Assembly (NCBI RefSeq): GCF_030409945.1
Contig: NZ_JAUFQV010000001.1
Location: 1-64,000, forward strand
Origin: Vibrio tapetis subsp. quintayensis
GTDB taxonomy: Bacteria > Pseudomonadota > Gammaproteobacteria > Enterobacterales > Vibrionaceae
DNA length: 64,000 nucleotides
Reading direction: 5' to 3'
The first letter of the stretch is position 1. The number at the start of each line of letters is the position of its first letter. The notes under the pieces are model-generated. The model was not told the origin of the DNA and searched no databases. It saw nothing but the letters and a program-made list of their open reading frames with translations. This document shows, one piece after another, positions 1-8,555 of the stretch. The position numbers and the translations under genes were made by a program.

Positions 1-1187
1 CGTTTGTGCCCGTAATGGTAATGGTCAATGTTGTGGTGTCTGTCCCACCAACTTCATCCGTAACCGTCACAGGAACGACGATATCTAGCGTTTCGTCTTT
101 GGATAAACTGTCGTAACTAGACGCATCAAATGTATAGGTTCCATCAGAATTGAGGGTTAACCCTGTAGCCGTACTGGTAGTGGTAAAACTCAACGAGCTA
201 CCAGAAGGTAAATCAACGTCCGTTGCCGCGAGTTGACCCGATATACTGGCGTCTTCAGTCACCGCATCGGTTTTTGATACAGCGACCGGATCGTCATTTG
301 TACCAGTGACAGTAATGGTCAGTGTTGTAGTGTCTATCCCGCCAACTTCATCGGTAACCGTCACAGGTATGACGATATCTAGTGTTTCGTCTTTGGATAA
401 GCTGTCGTAGCTAGAAGCATCAAAACTATAGGTTCCATCAGAATTAAACGTTAACCCTGTGGCTGTCGATGTGGTTGAGAACGTGAGGTTACTGCTTGAT
501 GGCAGATCAACATCCGATGCCGTGACAACACCCGTTAAATTCGAATCTTCAAGCACATCAGCGGTGGCGATGTTAGCGACCGGATCGTCGTTTGTGCCCG
601 TAATGGTAATGGTCAATGTTGTGATGTCTGTCCCACCAACTTCATCGGTAACCGTCACAGGAACGACGATATCTAATGTTTCGTCTTTGGATAAACTGTC
701 GTAACTAGATGCATCAAATGTATAGGTTCCATCAGAATTGAGGGTTAACCCTGTAGCCGTACTGGTAGTGGTAAAACTCAACGAGCTACCAGAAGGTAAA
801 TCAACGTCCGTTGCTGTTAGTTGATCCGATATACTGGCATCTTCAGTCACCGCATCGGTTTTTGATACGGCGACCGGGTCATCATTGGTTCCAGTGACAG
901 TAATGGTCAGTGTTGTGGTGTCTGTCTCGCCAACTTCATCGGTAACCGTCACAGGCACAACAATATCGAGCGTTTCGTCTTTGGATAAACTGTCGTAGCT
1001 AGACGCATCAAAAGTATAGCTTCCATCAGAGTCAAACGTTAACCCGGTGGCTGTCGATGTAGTTGTAAACGTCAAGCTGCTGCCTGATGATAAATCTAGA
1101 TCTGATGCAATAATGTTTCCAGAAATTACATTGTCTTCGAGCACCCTTTCTGATGAGGCTAGCGCACTAGGACTAAGGTTTGTATTG
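1..1187 (-). repeat. Tandem 294-bp (98-codon) adhesin repeats
   Basis: The anchor gtaatggtc recurs at 18, 312, 606 and 900, an exact 294-bp period. Alternate units are much more alike than neighbours: the segment at 1-300 is nearly identical to the one about 588 bp later. The array therefore has a two-unit higher-order period, which suggests duplication of a pair of domains. Confidence 0.9.
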
Positions 1188-1651
1188 GCCACAGAACGTA
1201 ACGCATTCAATAGCGCGACACTTTGAATTTCGGATAGCCCCTGCGTTTGCACTCCATCAGTATCAAAAAAAGTACTTGCAAGAACTTGAACACCCGTTCG
1301 CTCTATCTCTCCAACAGCTCCAATGCTTGAGCCTTGTGGACCATCGCCAGCAGCAGGTGCGAATTCCTCTGCTAGAGTCGGATCATCTCCCGCCTCTAAT
1401 GCTGCGAAAATTTGGCCTATTTCATCATCCACTTTAAGGGCATCTAGTTCGCTGTCTTCATCAATCAACCCGCCAGGAAGCACATCTGTATCATTTAACC
1501 AAATTGGAGAATCTCCAGAAGTTAAAACTAACTCTCCCGGAAGCAACGTATAATCCAGATCAACAAGTTTAGTATTCCCGTTAGCATCTAGGATAATGAT
1601 TCGACCTGGTCCTGTAGCGCCCAAATTTAAAAGCAAACGAATAGAACTCAT
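1..1651 (-). CDS. Giant repetitive surface adhesin (RTX/LapA-BapA type), N-terminal part only
   Basis: Open frame from ATG at 1651 leftward to the window edge with no stop, so about 550 residues of a longer protein are visible. Residues 1-110 form an acidic non-repeated head (begins MSSIRLLLNLG) like the N-terminal retention module of LapA/BapA-type adhesins. There is no Sec signal peptide, as expected for type I secretion by a C-terminal signal. From about residue 155 on, 98-residue cadherin/VCBS-like repeats follow, each with the signatures TGLTFxSDGTYTFDASSYDS, VPVTVTDEVG and TLTITVTGTNDDP. Family knowledge: such proteins sit on the outer membrane and drive attachment and biofilm formation. 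The secretion genes are outside the window. The repeat family is certain; naming a specific adhesin is not possible. Confidence 0.85.
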   Translation of the reverse strand, partial: MSSIRLLLNLGATGPGRIIILDANGNTKLVDLDYTLLPGELVLTSGDSPIWLNDTDVLPGGLIDEDSELDALKVDDEIGQIFAALEAGDDPTLAEEFAPAAGDGPQGSSIGAVGEIERTGVQVLASTFFDTDGVQTQGLSEIQSVALLNALRSVANTNLSPSALASSERVLEDNVISGNIIASDLDLSSGSSLTFTTTSTATGLTFDSDGSYTFDASSYDSLSKDETLDIVVPVTVTDEVGETDTTTLTITVTGTNDDPVAVSKTDAVTEDASISDQLTATDVDLPSGSSLSFTTTSTATGLTLNSDGTYTFDASSYDSLSKDETLDIVVPVTVTDEVGGTDITTLTITITGTNDDPVANIATADVLEDSNLTGVVTASDVDLPSSSNLTFSTTSTATGLTFNSDGTYSFDASSYDSLSKDETLDIVIPVTVTDEVGGIDTTTLTITVTGTNDDPVAVSKTDAVTEDASISGQLAATDVDLPSGSSLSFTTTSTATGLTLNSDGTYTFDASSYDSLSKDETLDIVVPVTVTDEVGGTDTTTLTITITGTN

Positions 1652-2224
1652 ACTTTTCAACTCCATAAAGTACAACAAACCGAGTTAACATTGGCACTTC
1701 TCAACAGCGCGACACCAGCACAAAGCGCTCTATTATTATTTAAACAAATTAGCGTGCGTTCATATGCAGGAGCTTGTTACGGTGATGAAATAACACGAAC
1801 ATGTCTTCAATACATGCCAACTATTTCTAAACCACCATAGCGTAACAACTTGTCAATGGTAAATTGTAAGTATATGTATTCACGGGCAAGAATCTATGTC
1901 AAAAGTAAGAATCGGAGGATTTAGTTGATATTTTTGTTAATAACAATGGCAAATTAACAACAATGAGACGATTAACTCGAACGTGCACTGATGCAGATGG
2001 ACTAGACTTTGTGCGTAATTCGGACAGAACAAACTCATGACTATCAAATTGAACTAGAAAGTTGGAGACGCCGGTGCTTACCATTAATAAAATGTGACTA
2101 TTTTTTATACATACAACGTGGTGATGTTCTTTCCTCGAGGATTAGTTAGGTTGCGAACTGGAGTATAAAAAGCATGCTCGAGAGCCATGAGAGAGGGTGC
2201 ATGAGATGACAGGTAGAGCAAACA
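1652..2224. other. Non-coding region upstream of the adhesin gene
   Basis: About 570 bases with no supportable gene on either strand. It must hold the adhesin promoter (reading left) but I could not define a convincing -35/-10 pair. No tRNA or recognisable regulator palindrome was seen. Confidence 0.5.
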
Positions 2225-2225
2225 T

Positions 2226-2287
2226 AAAAAACTGCCTCTCATAAAAATGTCGTAGACTTACTTAAGTTTAGACTATGAAGAGGCAGT
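2226..2287 (-). terminator. Rho-independent terminator of guaC
   Basis: Perfect 9-bp arms ACTGCCTCT (2231-2239) and AGAGGCAGT (2279-2287), followed on the minus strand by a run of six T (2225-2231 side). The loop is long, about 39 nt. It lies 65 bases past the guaC stop. Confidence 0.7.
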
Positions 2288-2352
2288 ATCAATTTATCGT
2301 CGTAATTGTCGCTTTACGGTTATTTCAGCAACATAATTCAAAACACTAAACG

Positions 2353-3396
2353 TTACTCTTTACCAAACACATTATTCTCTTGCTCTTGGACGCGGATGAA
2401 CGTAGTTCGTTTAGTCAACTCTTTAAGCTTTGCTGCGCCTACGTAAGTACACGTTGAACGTACGCCACCAAGAATGTCTGAAATAGTGTCGTGCACGCTA
2501 CCACGGAATGGCAATAATACTGTTTTACCTTCAGCTGCGCGGTACTTCGCTACGCCACCAGAGTGTTTTGCCATTGCGCTTTCTGAAGACATGCCATAGA
2601 ACTTCATGAAGCTTTTACCATCTTGCACAACAACCTCACCGCCTGACTCTTCATGACCAGCTAACATACCGCCAAGCATCACGAAGTCTGCACCGCCGCC
2701 GAACGCTTTGGATACATCACCCGCACATGAACAACCGCCGTCTCCGATGATCATGCCACCTAAGCCATGTGCTGCGTCTGCACATTCAATAATGGCAGAA
2801 AGTTGCGGGTAACCAACGCCTGTCTTAACACGCGTGGTACAGACCGAGCCAGGACCAATGCCGACTTTAACGATGTCGGCACCTGCTAAGATAAGCTCTT
2901 CACACATATCGCCCGTTACCACGTTACCAGCAGAAATGGTTTTAGTTGGAAATTCAGCGCGTACTTTTTCTACGTACTCAACCAAATGTTCAGAATAACC
3001 GTTAGCGATATCGATACAGATAAAGGCAAGATCATCACTAAATGCCATGATATTTTGCAGCTTTTCAAAGTCTGCGTCTGACGTACCTGAGGATACAAAC
3101 ACGTTGCGAAGAGTTTGGTCATTTGCATTTTTAACAAACTCGCCCCATTGCTCAACCGTGTAATGTTTATGGATTGCGCTCATTACGCCGTGTTCAGCAA
3201 GTGCTGCAGCCATTTCGAATGTCGCCACCGAATCCATATTTGCCGCGATAACAGGAACGCCTGACCATTGACGACCGCTATGCTTGAATGTAAACTCGCG
3301 GGTTAAATTTACTTGAGAACGGCTTTTTAGAGTTGAACGTTTCGGGCGAAATAGTACATCTTTAAAACCTAACTTGAGTTCTTGTTCGATACGCAT
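2353..3396 (-). CDS. guaC: GMP reductase
   Basis: NADPH-dependent conversion of GMP to IMP (purine salvage, cytosol). From the ATG at 3396 the protein is 347 residues, the E. coli GuaC length, and begins [20 protein letters not shown], collinear with E. coli. The IMPDH/GMPR barrel signature GPGSVCTTR contains the catalytic Cys at residue 186. A TTG at 3405 in the same frame would be only 3 nt from the AAGGA ribosome site, whereas the ATG has proper spacing, so I use the ATG. Single gene with its own terminator; an orphan terminator lies 110 bp upstream in the same orientation. Confidence 0.97.
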   Translation of the reverse strand: MRIEQELKLGFKDVLFRPKRSTLKSRSQVNLTREFTFKHSGRQWSGVPVIAANMDSVATFEMAAALAEHGVMSAIHKHYTVEQWGEFVKNANDQTLRNVFVSSGTSDADFEKLQNIMAFSDDLAFICIDIANGYSEHLVEYVEKVRAEFPTKTISAGNVVTGDMCEELILAGADIVKVGIGPGSVCTTRVKTGVGYPQLSAIIECADAAHGLGGMIIGDGGCSCAGDVSKAFGGGADFVMLGGMLAGHEESGGEVVVQDGKSFMKFYGMSSESAMAKHSGGVAKYRAAEGKTVLLPFRGSVHDTISDILGGVRSTCTYVGAAKLKELTKRTTFIRVQEQENNVFGKE

Positions 3397-3405
3397 GGTA
3401 TGCAA

Positions 3406-4204
3406 TTTCCTTTTTAACTTGATTGCTTGCCCTAGAAAGCGACTGGCAGGTCTATTTCTAGCGTAATTTTACTTTGGCAAAAGTAAGATCACGATTTTCG
3501 GGCACAAAAAAACCGGAGCGTTGGCAGACGCTCCGGTTTTCAGCATTATAGGCACTAAAATTTTCTAAGCAAGACTGATATTTCCATTTTTTTTGTGATA
3601 CCTTTGAACAGATTACAAGTTCAAAAAGTTCTATCCCCTCCCTATACACCTCAGGGCCTCTTTACTTTGACATAAGATACAAATACCCAAATAAAAACAA
3701 TACGTTAAGAAATACCATCGTATTACTTTATCCATCAGGTTAATCACCTCCCATCAGATTTCCACCAACCTCAGCACTCCAAACCCAAACATCATTCGGT
3801 TAATCAGCAAGCAAACGTTTATATTTGTGATCTCAGCCTTGTCTTTTTCTCTCTTTTTTACGCAATAAACACCGCTGTTTTTGTAATTATTTTCCTCGTT
3901 TATTACAAAATTGTCGTATTAAGAGGGTTGGTTTTCGGTGCCCCATTAGCAATGACTTTTCTTGTACGGTTTTAATTCAATCACTAGCCGACTTTTTATG
4001 CACATTACTCATCCCAAAACACCTAAAAGTTCGCGTACATATAAAGAAAAGATATGATAAAAAACATTCAATTAGCTGCATTTAGCCAACTTATTGACTA
4101 TCTTTGTACTATTAACAGAAAATAACGCAGCAAATATCTCTCGATGGCCTTTCGATATGCTTTGCTGATGCACGTTGAGAATGGGGAGCTAGGAAGGGAA
4201 TCCG
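3406..4204. other. Long intergenic region upstream of guaC and the outer-membrane gene
   Basis: About 800 bases, AT-rich, between divergent genes. It contains the strong hairpin at 3505-3540 (listed separately). The minus-strand frame across 3458-3649 runs through that terminator and has no ribosome site, so I do not call it a gene. I could not define promoters with confidence. Confidence 0.5.
3505..3540. terminator. Strong bidirectional intrinsic terminator upstream of guaC
   Basis: Arms AAAACCGGAGCG (3509-3520) and CGCTCCGGTTTT (3529-3540) with an 8-nt loop. On the minus strand the stem is followed by seven T. No gene ends here on either strand: guaC starts 110 bp further along the minus strand. 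It may end an untranslated leader or small RNA made from the minus strand at about 3540-3700. Confidence 0.8.
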
Positions 4205-4744
4205 ATGAAAACAAAACTCATATTAGTCGCAACAACCGTATTATTGTCTCCTCTTTGTTTTGCCGATTCAGGGCCTTACTTAAGCGCGGGGTTTACTGAG
4301 ATACATGACGGAGATACCAAACAGCCAGCGGCCACCGCTACGCTTGGATATAGTCACCCGGTATCTCCATTTATCTCAGCTGATGTGAGTTACACCACCA
4401 CACTCTCTGGCGGTGCAACATTTGACAATTCAGATGGCAGCAGCACGGTACTTAAATACAACACTTACAATATCGGAATTAAGCTTGAGCAAGACTTAGG
4501 TGGCTATGTATTTGTTAACGGTCGGGCTGGTGGTAGCTATAGCCAACTGGAGAAGACTACAATTACCAGTTCCTCACAAAACACTAACACTGACTCTAGT
4601 TTTAGGCCATACGCCAGTATCGGCGCTGATATTCCATCGCCAGTACAAGAAAATTTAAGGCTAAAAGCCGACGTAATTTACCAACAGTTAGCTGTTGGTT
4701 ACTACACCATTAATTATGTGCTCGGTGCGAGTTTACTTTTCTAA
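4205..4744 (+). CDS. Small outer-membrane beta-barrel protein
   Basis: 179 residues. A signal peptide (MKTKLILVATTVLLSPLCFA) is followed by a mature chain of alternating hydrophobic/polar beta strands ending YVLGASLLF, the C-terminal aromatic signature of outer-membrane barrels. The size fits an OmpW/OmpX-like 8-stranded barrel, but I cannot assign a family. It is followed at 4831 by a clear paralogue (shared patterns GATFDNSD, SYSQLEK and YASIGADIP). Ribosome site GGAAGGGAATCCG sits just before the ATG. Function unknown. Confidence 0.8.
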   Translation: MKTKLILVATTVLLSPLCFADSGPYLSAGFTEIHDGDTKQPAATATLGYSHPVSPFISADVSYTTTLSGGATFDNSDGSSTVLKYNTYNIGIKLEQDLGGYVFVNGRAGGSYSQLEKTTITSSSQNTNTDSSFRPYASIGADIPSPVQENLRLKADVIYQQLAVGYYTINYVLGASLLF

Positions 4745-4830
4745 TTTATTTATAAAATCTTCTAGACATTGTGTTCATTCAAATTTATCATCCTGGCGAT
4801 CTTTTAATCAATACGTACCAGGTATTAATT

Positions 4831-5388
4831 ATGGATAAACGCCTCTCTCTACCACTTACGCTCATCATTGCTGTTAGCTCTTCAGGTGTAAGCGCTAAGC
4901 AATCAGAATTATATGGTCTTTCTGGATTCGCTGACTTCTCTAATGGACATTCGAGTGAGAGTACCTGGATTACAACATTTGGTTATAGCTACTACTTAAG
5001 TTCTTTTTTGGCGCTTGATGTCGGTTACAACTCGACAGTTTTGGGGAAAAAAACGTTTGAAAATAGTGATGTAACCCGTACCCACGCAACGTACAGCGGA
5101 TGGCGAGCAGGGATAAAAGTTCAACAAGATTTTACCAACTTCTCAGTATTTTCCAGAGCAGCGGCATCCTATAATACCCTTGAAAAATCAAACTATGGCA
5201 ATAACGATAATACCTTGAGATCCTACAGTGGCTTAAACCCATACTTTTCATTGGGTGCCTCTATGCCTGCTTTTGTAAGAAAGGATCTATTCATTAGTTT
5301 CGAATTGAGTCATGAAACGTTGGAACAAGGGTTCAGTGCTAATGGTTTAGCTATTGGGCGACCTATTTCTTCTGATTGTGTTTGCTAG
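4831..5388 (+). CDS. Paralogous outer-membrane barrel protein, C-terminus frameshifted
   Basis: 185 residues from ATG 4831 (MDKRLSLPLTLIIAVSSSGVSA is the signal peptide; an upstream in-frame ATG at 4771 would mask it). The chain parallels the protein at 4205: DVGYNST for DVSYTTT, KKTFENSD for GATFDNSD, YNTLEKS for YSQLEKT. It ends IGRPISSDCVC, which is not a barrel end. Adding one G to the GGG at 5356-5358 gives IGATYFF and a TGA at 5373-5375, exactly the expected C-terminal Phe. I therefore infer a one-base deletion, or a sequencing error, that removes the last strand's assembly signal. Such a product would probably assemble poorly. Confidence 0.75.
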   Translation: MDKRLSLPLTLIIAVSSSGVSAKQSELYGLSGFADFSNGHSSESTWITTFGYSYYLSSFLALDVGYNSTVLGKKTFENSDVTRTHATYSGWRAGIKVQQDFTNFSVFSRAAASYNTLEKSNYGNNDNTLRSYSGLNPYFSLGASMPAFVRKDLFISFELSHETLEQGFSANGLAIGRPISSDCVC

Positions 5389-5393
5389 CTTGA

Positions 5394-5429
5394 AAAATAG
5401 GGTAGCCAGTGAATTACTGGCTACCCTAT
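5394..5429 (-). terminator. Terminator of the PAS/response-regulator operon
   Basis: 14-bp perfect arms ATAGGGTAGCCAGT (5397-5410) and ACTGGCTACCCTAT (5416-5429) with a GAATT loop. The T-run (TTTTT) is on the minus-strand side only, so it serves the genes at 5468-6921. It also faces the end of the outer-membrane gene. Confidence 0.85.
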
Positions 5430-5467
5430 AAAGCTAGAACAAGAATCATCATCCGAGATTATTGTAC

Positions 5468-5914
5468 TTATGATTGCTCCGTGTCACCGGCGATGACCGC
5501 TTCAGCTGTGGCATCTTGGATCGACAAGAACAGTGACTTAATTTCCCCTGTTGGCGTTCGCATTGGGTTTAGAGATACGTTCTGGTACATAAAACTTGCT
5601 TGTTGAGTAATAGGACGGACGTTTCTACACTTAAACAAATACGGTCTTTGACGCCAAGTAATAAAGCTACGACACCCTAACCCATATACCGGTTTTGCCT
5701 TAAGAACAAACCATTCACGGGGGATCTCTGGAAATACGTCAAATAGGGATTTACCCATCACTTCATGGCTCTGTTTGCCACTGTGGTGAGTCATAAATCC
5801 ATTCCAAACTTGGATATTGTAATCTCGGTCTAACACCACTAAGCCCAAGTCCACATTTTGTACCATATCCACCATCCAGTGGAACTGTTCGAATTCAGCA
5901 GGCATATTCAACAT
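5468..5914 (-). CDS. Single PAS-domain protein
   Basis: 148 residues made almost entirely of one PAS fold (LGLVVLDRDYNIQVWNGFM, then HEVMGKSLFDVFPEIP, ending in IQDATAEAV). There is no kinase, GGDEF or HTH output. Its ATG overlaps the last base of the upstream gene's stop (TAATG at 5914), so translation is coupled to the response-regulator/CheC protein. I infer it acts as a sensory partner or cofactor-binding module for that protein. Ligand unknown. Confidence 0.85.
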   Translation of the reverse strand: MLNMPAEFEQFHWMVDMVQNVDLGLVVLDRDYNIQVWNGFMTHHSGKQSHEVMGKSLFDVFPEIPREWFVLKAKPVYGLGCRSFITWRQRPYLFKCRNVRPITQQASFMYQNVSLNPMRTPTGEIKSLFLSIQDATAEAVIAGDTEQS

Positions 5915-6921
5915 TAGAATTCGTCCTCCATAAGGTACGCTAACTTGTTATCCAATAGCGGAAGCGATTCATCAACAAACATAAATAACAAATCACACTT
6001 AATACTGGTGCCATCAATATGGTAACTCACCTCGAATGTCATCGTTTTATGGAACGAACCCGTTGTTGATTGGATAACAGAATCAATTGGAATATGTTGA
6101 CCCAGCAGCACTGGTGAACTTTGGAAGAAACGTACTTCACACTGCTCCCCAAGCCCATTCAAGAATGAACCAACCAAGATATTCGACACATCCATAAGAA
6201 GTTCGAGTTCTTCATGGCGAGCGTTTTCTTCGGTCACTTTCATGAACTTGTGTAAGTCAGTTACCGAAGAGTCGCTCAATAATACAAGCGCTTCGCCAGC
6301 AATACCCTCACCGCTGAATCCTTGGCATACGCCGGATACCTGATCATTATCGGCTAAATCTCGCAATGCCATGTGAAGTTCACTGACTTCAAAAATATTG
6401 ACGTTAGGTAAAGGAAGGTGCACGAACACATCGAAATGCCTGGCTAATGCGTCGGCTGCACGACCAATGGCAACGTTTGCGACTTCCATGTAGATATCGC
6501 GACGTTTTAGAATAGGAAGCTCAACACTTGATGGCGTATAAAGCTTAGGCTGGGTTACAGGCTCGATTAAATCACGTAGAACCTGCTTCAAAATCTCTTT
6601 GTCGATGGGTTTTTGAATGAATGCCTTTGCACCCAAGTCCATCACTTTTTGTTTTGCTTTTGGCTGAATATCACCAGAAACAACCACAACGTTAATATCA
6701 ATACCGCGTTTTTTAATTTCTTCTAACGTTCCATAACCATCGAGTTCAGGCATCGTTAAGTCGAGGAACATCAGTTTAAATGAGTTCTGAGCAAGCTGCT
6801 CAAGCGCATCCAAACCATGGACGGCGAACGTGATATCCGCGCCGATCGAAGCGGGCAAAGATCTTGCCATTTGCTTTCGAGCTAAAGCGGAGTCATCACA
6901 TATTAGAACGGGAAGAGACAT
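5914..6921 (-). CDS. Response regulator fused to a CheC-type phosphatase domain
   Basis: 335 residues. Residues 1-120 form a CheY-like receiver with acidic pair D9/D10, phospho-acceptor D54 (FLDLTMPELDG) and K104. Residues 135-330 form a CheC/CheX-like domain with two copies of the phosphatase helix: D142-x3-E146-x2-N149 (DIYMEVAN) and E240-x3-D244-x2-N247 (ELLMDVSN). Family knowledge: CheC helices dephosphorylate CheY~P. A receiver joined to its own phosphatase suggests self-limiting signalling or dephosphorylation of another CheY. Operon with the PAS protein; no kinase adjacent. Confidence 0.88.
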   Translation of the reverse strand: MSLPVLICDDSALARKQMARSLPASIGADITFAVHGLDALEQLAQNSFKLMFLDLTMPELDGYGTLEEIKKRGIDINVVVVSGDIQPKAKQKVMDLGAKAFIQKPIDKEILKQVLRDLIEPVTQPKLYTPSSVELPILKRRDIYMEVANVAIGRAADALARHFDVFVHLPLPNVNIFEVSELHMALRDLADNDQVSGVCQGFSGEGIAGEALVLLSDSSVTDLHKFMKVTEENARHEELELLMDVSNILVGSFLNGLGEQCEVRFFQSSPVLLGQHIPIDSVIQSTTGSFHKTMTFEVSYHIDGTSIKCDLLFMFVDESLPLLDNKLAYLMEDEF

Positions 6922-7101
6922 TTATTCACCATAAACCAGATGGGGTTAACAACTACGTTGGGATACGATGAAAGTATTTAAAAGAATTAGAAAAGTTAAG
7001 TTCACCATACCTTAATATACAATATAGGAGAAAAATCGACTTAGGAATGGGAATATCGAGCAATCGCTTAATTAATATACTGTTATGCCTAAATAAAGCT
7101 C

Positions 7102-7335
7102 CTAAGGCCAAAATATCAATCCAGCGGTGCGAATGATAACCGCGAAGACCAACAACGCGATGCCGAGTCGATACCACTTGAATTCTGATATCGACATAGG
7201 GATTCGCTTATAAAACATGGTTACTACACCTTTCCAATCTTGGCTTCGACGCCCATATTGAAATACACCCATGGTGACAAACAAAATACCCGTTAAAAGA
7301 ATGCTCTTTTCAATCCAAAAAACTGCGACTTCCAT
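7102..7335 (-). CDS. Small membrane protein, unrecognised
   Basis: 77 residues with two hydrophobic segments (about 9-25 and 56-74) around a basic loop (YGRRSQDWKGVV). Probably an inner-membrane protein with both helices intact. No family recognised. It stands alone between the response-regulator gene and the next small membrane protein. Confidence 0.55.
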   Translation of the reverse strand: MEVAVFWIEKSILLTGILFVTMGVFQYGRRSQDWKGVVTMFYKRIPMSISEFKWYRLGIALLVFAVIIRTAGLIFWP

Positions 7336-7518
7336 GCCTAACCCTTACTTCGTTGAATTAAGCCTATTTTACTGTGTAAGCCAGTGCATTTCAGTTATAC
7401 CTTGGTCGTAGTGTTACAAGTCTAAACCCAATGGTCGAATTCAGAGATCTAAGGCTTGCTAAACGCAACCGTCAGACGAATAACCAATCAACAGGCGGAC
7501 AAAAAGCTTTGCCGCACA

Positions 7519-7546
7519 AAAAAGCCTTCGACTTCGAAGGCTTTTT
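7519..7546. terminator. Bidirectional terminator
   Basis: Arms AAAAAGCCTTCG (7519-7530) and CGAAGGCTTTTT (7535-7546), loop ACTT. On the minus strand it directly follows the membrane protein gene ending at 7571. Confidence 0.85.
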
Positions 7547-7570
7547 AAAAAATTCAGTAACAATGAAAAC

Positions 7571-7933
7571 TTAGACGTTGGCTTCAACAAGTTTTTTTGG
7601 TTTTTCTGTTATCGCATCACGGTACGTGAACCATAGGTAAGTAACGACCAAAGAGAAAAACAGATAAGAGAGTGCAAATACAATAGGTGACGTAATAATA
7701 GCCGCTTTGATACCGACCATCACGCCTAGCACAGTAATTGTTAATTTTGCAAGTAAGCCACAAACCAGTAAAAAAGCCGCGACTTCTGGAAAACGCGAAC
7801 TTCTGAACGCAAACCAGTAACAGCTACCAACCGCTAATGCCGCGACGGTTAGCCCTAACATAAAGGAGTTAATGTGGTCTGAAGAAGCCACACCTGCAGA
7901 AATAGAAGCAATTATTATCAATAGTAATTTCAT
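7571..7933 (-). CDS. Small inner-membrane protein, unrecognised
   Basis: 120 residues with four predicted membrane helices (about 2-14, 24-44, 51-76, 80-105) and a short charged cytoplasmic tail (YRDAITEKPKKLVEANV). A strong terminator lies just past the stop. It is divergent from the MFS gene at 8556. No family recognised and no function proposed. Confidence 0.6.
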   Translation of the reverse strand: MKLLLIIIASISAGVASSDHINSFMLGLTVAALAVGSCYWFAFRSSRFPEVAAFLLVCGLLAKLTITVLGVMVGIKAAIITSPIVFALSYLFFSLVVTYLWFTYRDAITEKPKKLVEANV

Positions 7934-8201
7934 AGTCGCGCCTCACTAAAACTCAAAGAAAAGCATCCTTTCATATTTGAAAACTCAGATTCCACGCCAT
8001 TATGCGCATTTTACGGACACTTTCAAGCTCAAATTTTAACCAAAAATCGTTACTATTCAGAATTAGTTACAGTTTTTACAAGTTTATTACATTTAATAAC
8101 GAACATCATCTTAAAACCTTTTTAATTACAATCAGTTCAGTCTTGCAATAATGATAGTTAACACATTTATAACAAGCCAAGTTATTTCCACAAGTTTTGG
8201 C

Positions 8202-8224
8202 TAATGTGATGTGCATCAAAATGA
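8202..8224. promoter_or_regulatory. Putative FNR/CRP-type site
   Basis: TAATGTGATGTGCATCAAAA contains TGATG-TG-CATCA, symmetric arms that fit the FNR consensus (TTGAT-N4-ATCAA, one mismatch) and half of a CRP site (TGTGA). It lies about 230 bp upstream of the MFS promoter, so its target is uncertain. Confidence 0.4.
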
Positions 8225-8431
8225 CCATCACTCGCCTTTTTTTGCATTTAACTCCTATGTAACCTGAGACTACTGATAATTATGTGACTACCAAAAATCT
8301 CGCCTCAAATTCCACCACATGCTTAGACATTAAAGTCACTTCAAAACAAAAAAATATGCACTCTAGCCCCTATAAGTTAGCACCTACGTACATCTTGTTA
8401 CATTTAGTTACACTTATAATTGAAAATGAGA

Positions 8432-8459
8432 TTTCCATCACATAACAATTGGATATAAT
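8432..8459 (+). promoter_or_regulatory. Likely sigma-70 promoter of the MFS gene
   Basis: A perfect -10 TATAAT (8454-8459) is preceded at 16 bp by a weak -35 TTTCCA (8432-8437) and followed by a GC-rich discriminator. The predicted start leaves a leader of about 90 nt. Confidence 0.5.
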
Positions 8460-8555
8460 CCGCGCGACATTTTTTATTGTTTTTGTTGATGAAAGACAAA
8501 TAAATTTGAATACCCCTAATTTTAACTCCCGTCAGGGAACACACCGAGATCAATA

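Larger units (their letters stand above)
7934..8555. other. Regulatory region of the MFS gene
   Basis: About 620 AT-rich bases between divergent genes. It holds an FNR/CRP-like palindrome at 8202-8224 and a promoter at 8432-8459 (both listed). Several TTACA motifs (about 8086-8110 and 8395-8420) are scattered upstream of the promoter. No gene seen. Confidence 0.55.

Noticed and set aside
459..704. Plus-strand frame across the adhesin repeats
   Set aside because: Antisense to a strongly supported repeated coding region, and it repeats with the same 294-bp period.
3458..3649. 63-codon minus-strand frame upstream of guaC
   Set aside because: It runs through a strong terminator, has no ribosome site and no family resemblance.
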